A stretch of 64,000 nucleotides of DNA from Calothrix sp. NIES-2098 (GTDB lineage: Bacteria > Cyanobacteriota > Cyanobacteriia > Cyanobacteriales > Nostocaceae). Below the pieces are notes generated by a model that did not search any database, was not told where the DNA came from, and saw nothing but the letters and a program-made list of their open reading frames with translations. Location of the stretch: the NCBI GenBank assembly GCA_002368175.1, contig AP018172.1, positions 2,850,001 to 2,914,000 on the forward strand, read 5' to 3'. The translations under genes were made by a program, and so were the position numbers. Each line of letters opens with the position of its first letter. Position 1 is the first letter of the stretch. Below are positions 61,514 to 64,000 of the stretch, piece by piece.

Positions 61514-63901
61514 TTAGTTAGCCTCATCGATCCATTGACTTAACAGTTCGCGCAGTTTTTTAAGCTGGAAATTTTCGGCAAGCTGAATTACTTGTTGGGC
61601 AAAGCTAAAATAAACAGGATCGCTGGCTTTCAAATTGTTCGCTTCATTCACTACACCATCGACATCGCCCTGTTTTGCCAATTCTTGCAAATTAGTTAAT
61701 ACGTTAATCGGAGGTAAACAAATATCATGTGTATTTTGTTGATTTGGCTCAATTTGTGATTTTGCTGTATAAACCCATTCCAAATTGAGGTGAACTTTGA
61801 GTAATTCCAACAGAGTTTCAGCTGCCACCGGTTTAGGTAAGAAAGCATTCGCCCCAGCATCTAAACTGTGATGGCGATCGCTTTCAAACACGCTCGCAGA
61901 GGAAGCAATAATCGCTACGTCTTTTAATTGAGCAGATTGCTTTACCTGCTGAATTAGGGCAACACCATCCATCACCGGCATGAGTAGATCGGTAATAATT
62001 AAATCTGGGGTAATGGCAATAGCTCGCTCAATTCCCTCCTTGCCATCACCAGCTTCCATCACCTCAAATCCAATCGGTTCCAACAAATTGGCAATCACCG
62101 AACGATTTTCCCATTTGTCGTCCACTACCAAGATGGTGCGTTTTTGACCTTGATAACCGGCGATCGCTCCCTGCGGTGTTTCCCTAGAAGCCATTGCCCA
62201 ACCTGTAGCTTCTGGCACATCCACCTCAAACCAGAAAACGCTACCTTTACCCAATTGACTTTGAACTTCTAAAGCGCTACCCATGATGTGGACGATTTGT
62301 TGACTAATGGCTAATCCTAATCCGGTTCCTTCCGCCTGTCTCTTGACATCTCCAACTTGTTCAAAGGGCAGAAAAATATTCTGTAATTGCTCTACTGTCA
62401 TCCCGACTCCCGTATCCTCGACTTGAAAACGAATCTTAAATTTAGTGATTTGTTGTTTTTCTTGACTAATGACATTTACTTTTAAAGTCACACCCCCTCG
62501 ATCTGTAAACTTGATTGCGTTTCCCAAAAGATTAATTAAAACTTGTCGCAGTCGTTTCTCATCTGCATGAATGCCAATAGGGAGTTGAACGTCGGGTTGA
62601 TAGTTAAAGGCAATGACTTTTTGTTCAGCTTTGATACGGCAGATTTCCACAACTCCTTGCAAAAATGAAGGTAAATGGAAATCAACCGGACGTAGTTCCA
62701 TTTTGCGGGCTTCAATTTTAGACAAATCGAGTACATCGTTAATTAGAGTCAACAAATGAGAGCCGCATTGATGGATGATTTCAATTCCTTTATGTCCTTT
62801 TTCTGTCAGGGGTTCAGTCCGTTGGAGGATTTGCGTATAGCCAAGGATACCGTTGAGGGGAGTGCGTAACTCGTGGCTCATGTTGGCAAGAAATTCACTC
62901 TTAGCTTGATTGGCAACTTCAGCAATATTCTTCGCTTCTTTGAGTTCAGTCGTCCGTTCTTCAACTCGGCGTTCTAGTTCATCGTTGGCTTGTCGGAGTT
63001 TTGTTTCTGCCCTTTTGTTTTCATTTGTCATCGCCGACAGCACAAATGTCGTAATAGCGATCGCACAGATAAATGATTGCAGCAGAATTAGCGATTCATT
63101 CGCAGAGGCTTGTTTAGCAAACGAACCAAAGCCGCGAACAGTGCCAAAAACTGCGATCGCAGACACAATTAATACTAAAAGAGTAGATTCCCGCGCTTTA
63201 AACCGAACTGCCGACCAAATCAGCGGCGGAATCACCATATATTCAATTGGATATCCTCCCGAAAAGGCTACACGAGCGATCGCTATCAAAATGAGTAAGA
63301 TAATTACAAACTCGGTAATTTGTCGCCGTTCAAAGCCTGTTGAAGATTTTTGGAGCCATGCCAGCAGTAAGGGCGTCACAACCAAAATACCAGTGACGTC
63401 TGATGCCAGCCAGGTGCGACACACATCACCAAATGCTACCCAAGGAGCAATTCCACTAATACAAAGGGTCAACGCAGCTAGTACAGAACTGATTAGGGGG
63501 GTAGGTATAGTTAAGACAATAAACTTAAAGACATCTTGCGATCGCTCTAAAAAATTGCGGCGTTTGATCCAACGATGAATCAAAAAAGTGCCAATTAGAG
63601 GAGTGAAAAGATTAACCGCCGGAATAATACTACTAATTAAAAAATTATGTTTGAAAAACAGAAGATAGCTAACAATAAAATCACTTACAAATAATATCGG
63701 CCAAACACGATAACCTACCAAAACCATTGCCGCTAAAAACACACCCAGCGAAGGCCAAAATGCTGAAGCACCATTGACAAAGGTCATAGAAAGACCTATT
63801 CGTCCCAGGCAGAGGTGAACAATAGGAATAATTAACGCAGCCAGCAACAAGGGGCGATCGAGTTTAAATAGAGATTGCTGCTTGAACGTAGTCTGCTGCA
63901 T
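61514..63901 (-). CDS. MASE1 hybrid sensor histidine kinase
   Basis: A 795-residue membrane kinase: N-terminal MASE1-type domain of about 8 helices (1-290; includes the GASAFWPSLGVFLAAM region), a coiled coil, HisKA with FLANMSHELRTPLNG (His about 347), HATPase with NLLGNAIKFTD, EDTGVGMT and GTGLGLAIS, then a C-terminal receiver (VVDDKWENRS acidic start, Asp in LIITDLLMPVMDG, Lys in FLPKPV) and a helical tail. It senses an unknown signal in the membrane. It is the first gene of the operon with 60183-61454. Confidence 0.9.
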   Translation of the reverse strand: MQQTTFKQQSLFKLDRPLLLAALIIPIVHLCLGRIGLSMTFVNGASAFWPSLGVFLAAMVLVGYRVWPILFVSDFIVSYLLFFKHNFLISSIIPAVNLFTPLIGTFLIHRWIKRRNFLERSQDVFKFIVLTIPTPLISSVLAALTLCISGIAPWVAFGDVCRTWLASDVTGILVVTPLLLAWLQKSSTGFERRQITEFVIILLILIAIARVAFSGGYPIEYMVIPPLIWSAVRFKARESTLLVLIVSAIAVFGTVRGFGSFAKQASANESLILLQSFICAIAITTFVLSAMTNENKRAETKLRQANDELERRVEERTTELKEAKNIAEVANQAKSEFLANMSHELRTPLNGILGYTQILQRTEPLTEKGHKGIEIIHQCGSHLLTLINDVLDLSKIEARKMELRPVDFHLPSFLQGVVEICRIKAEQKVIAFNYQPDVQLPIGIHADEKRLRQVLINLLGNAIKFTDRGGVTLKVNVISQEKQQITKFKIRFQVEDTGVGMTVEQLQNIFLPFEQVGDVKRQAEGTGLGLAISQQIVHIMGSALEVQSQLGKGSVFWFEVDVPEATGWAMASRETPQGAIAGYQGQKRTILVVDDKWENRSVIANLLEPIGFEVMEAGDGKEGIERAIAITPDLIITDLLMPVMDGVALIQQVKQSAQLKDVAIIASSASVFESDRHHSLDAGANAFLPKPVAAETLLELLKVHLNLEWVYTAKSQIEPNQQNTHDICLPPINVLTNLQELAKQGDVDGVVNEANNLKASDPVYFSFAQQVIQLAENFQLKKLRELLSQWIDEAN

Positions 63902-64000
63902 TTTCCGATCTCCGTGCAGATATTTGAAGGAAAATAACCTCCAAAAAAGGCTATTAACCTTATAGTTCCCAGCTATGGAGGGAAAAGGGACAAAGGAGTG

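Noticed and set aside
62910..63578. A 222-residue plus-strand frame opposite the MASE1 kinase
   Set aside because: Antisense to a well supported membrane kinase; composition is that of a shadow frame.
1..64000. CRISPR arrays, tRNA or rRNA genes
   Set aside because: No regularly spaced repeats of CRISPR size and no recognisable cloverleaf or rRNA sequences were seen; a dedicated scan was not possible.

Overview
The window looks like chromosome (or a large replicon) of a filamentous, probably heterocyst-forming cyanobacterium of the Nostoc/Calothrix/Tolypothrix type. Grounds: the octamer GCGATCGC (HIP1) recurs throughout; short heptanucleotide repeats and the dispersed intergenic palindromes typical of Nostocales are present; the RppA/RppB pair, DUF3082, multi-PAS and AAA-GAF-PAS histidine kinases and a XisA/XisC-like recombinase are cyanobacterial; coding is AT-biased. 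No rRNA, tRNA or CRISPR array was seen. The taxonomic call is inference; no search was run.

Layout. 1-6.5 kb: the 3' end of a giant AAA-GAF-PAS histidine kinase and two membrane proteins (DUF1622, AI-2E family). 6.5-12.5 kb: sparse accessory DNA with a Cys-rich four-helix copper-binding protein, a TspO-like protein, a 53-residue ribbon-helix-helix protein, an R2K-type ATP-grasp, a HEAT protein and a first RNA ligase. 12.6-21.5 kb: Ca-type P-ATPase with a stress-type membrane protein, a 13-copy 21-bp repeat array, the rppAB two-component system, and an ArsR/AHSA1 operon with a symmetric operator. 21.6-32.6 kb: a PDC/IPDC-type decarboxylase, hicAB, a second EF-G resembling the mitochondrial EFG1/spdEFG1 branch, an FAD monooxygenase, a pentapeptide protein, an HtrA protease, a DUF937 protein and a DUF6745 protein. 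33.3-34.5 kb: an IS630-type insertion sequence using a -1 frameshift. 34.9-38.9 kb: a NACHT-HEAT STAND protein with about 15 near-identical repeats. 39.1-45 kb: an RNA-repair operon (RNA ligase, HD-polynucleotide kinase, a DUF504-EEP-2H-nucleotidyltransferase fusion and an isopentenyl-phosphate-kinase-like protein). 45.2-50.8 kb: an LRV-repeat protein, an amine oxidase, DUF3082 and the housekeeping pair rsmA-ispE. 51.2-52.6 kb: a Trypco1-caspase module cut off by a Uma2 gene. 52.7-63.9 kb: three large histidine kinases surrounding a XisA/XisC-like recombinase, a GerMN lipoprotein and a ParA/RHH partition pair with an iterated operator.

How it fits together. The most striking signal is a shared palindrome, GTATTA-N6-TAATAC, upstream of the orphan RNA ligase (12.5 kb), the EF-G paralogue (24.9 kb, one mismatch) and the RNA-repair operon (45.1 kb). 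These are the three translation/RNA-repair loci of the window, so I propose a co-regulated RNA-damage and translation-recovery regulon. Nearby conflict-type genes (NACHT-HEAT, Trypco1-caspase, HicAB, Uma2) make RNA repair after nuclease attack a reasonable, unproven context.
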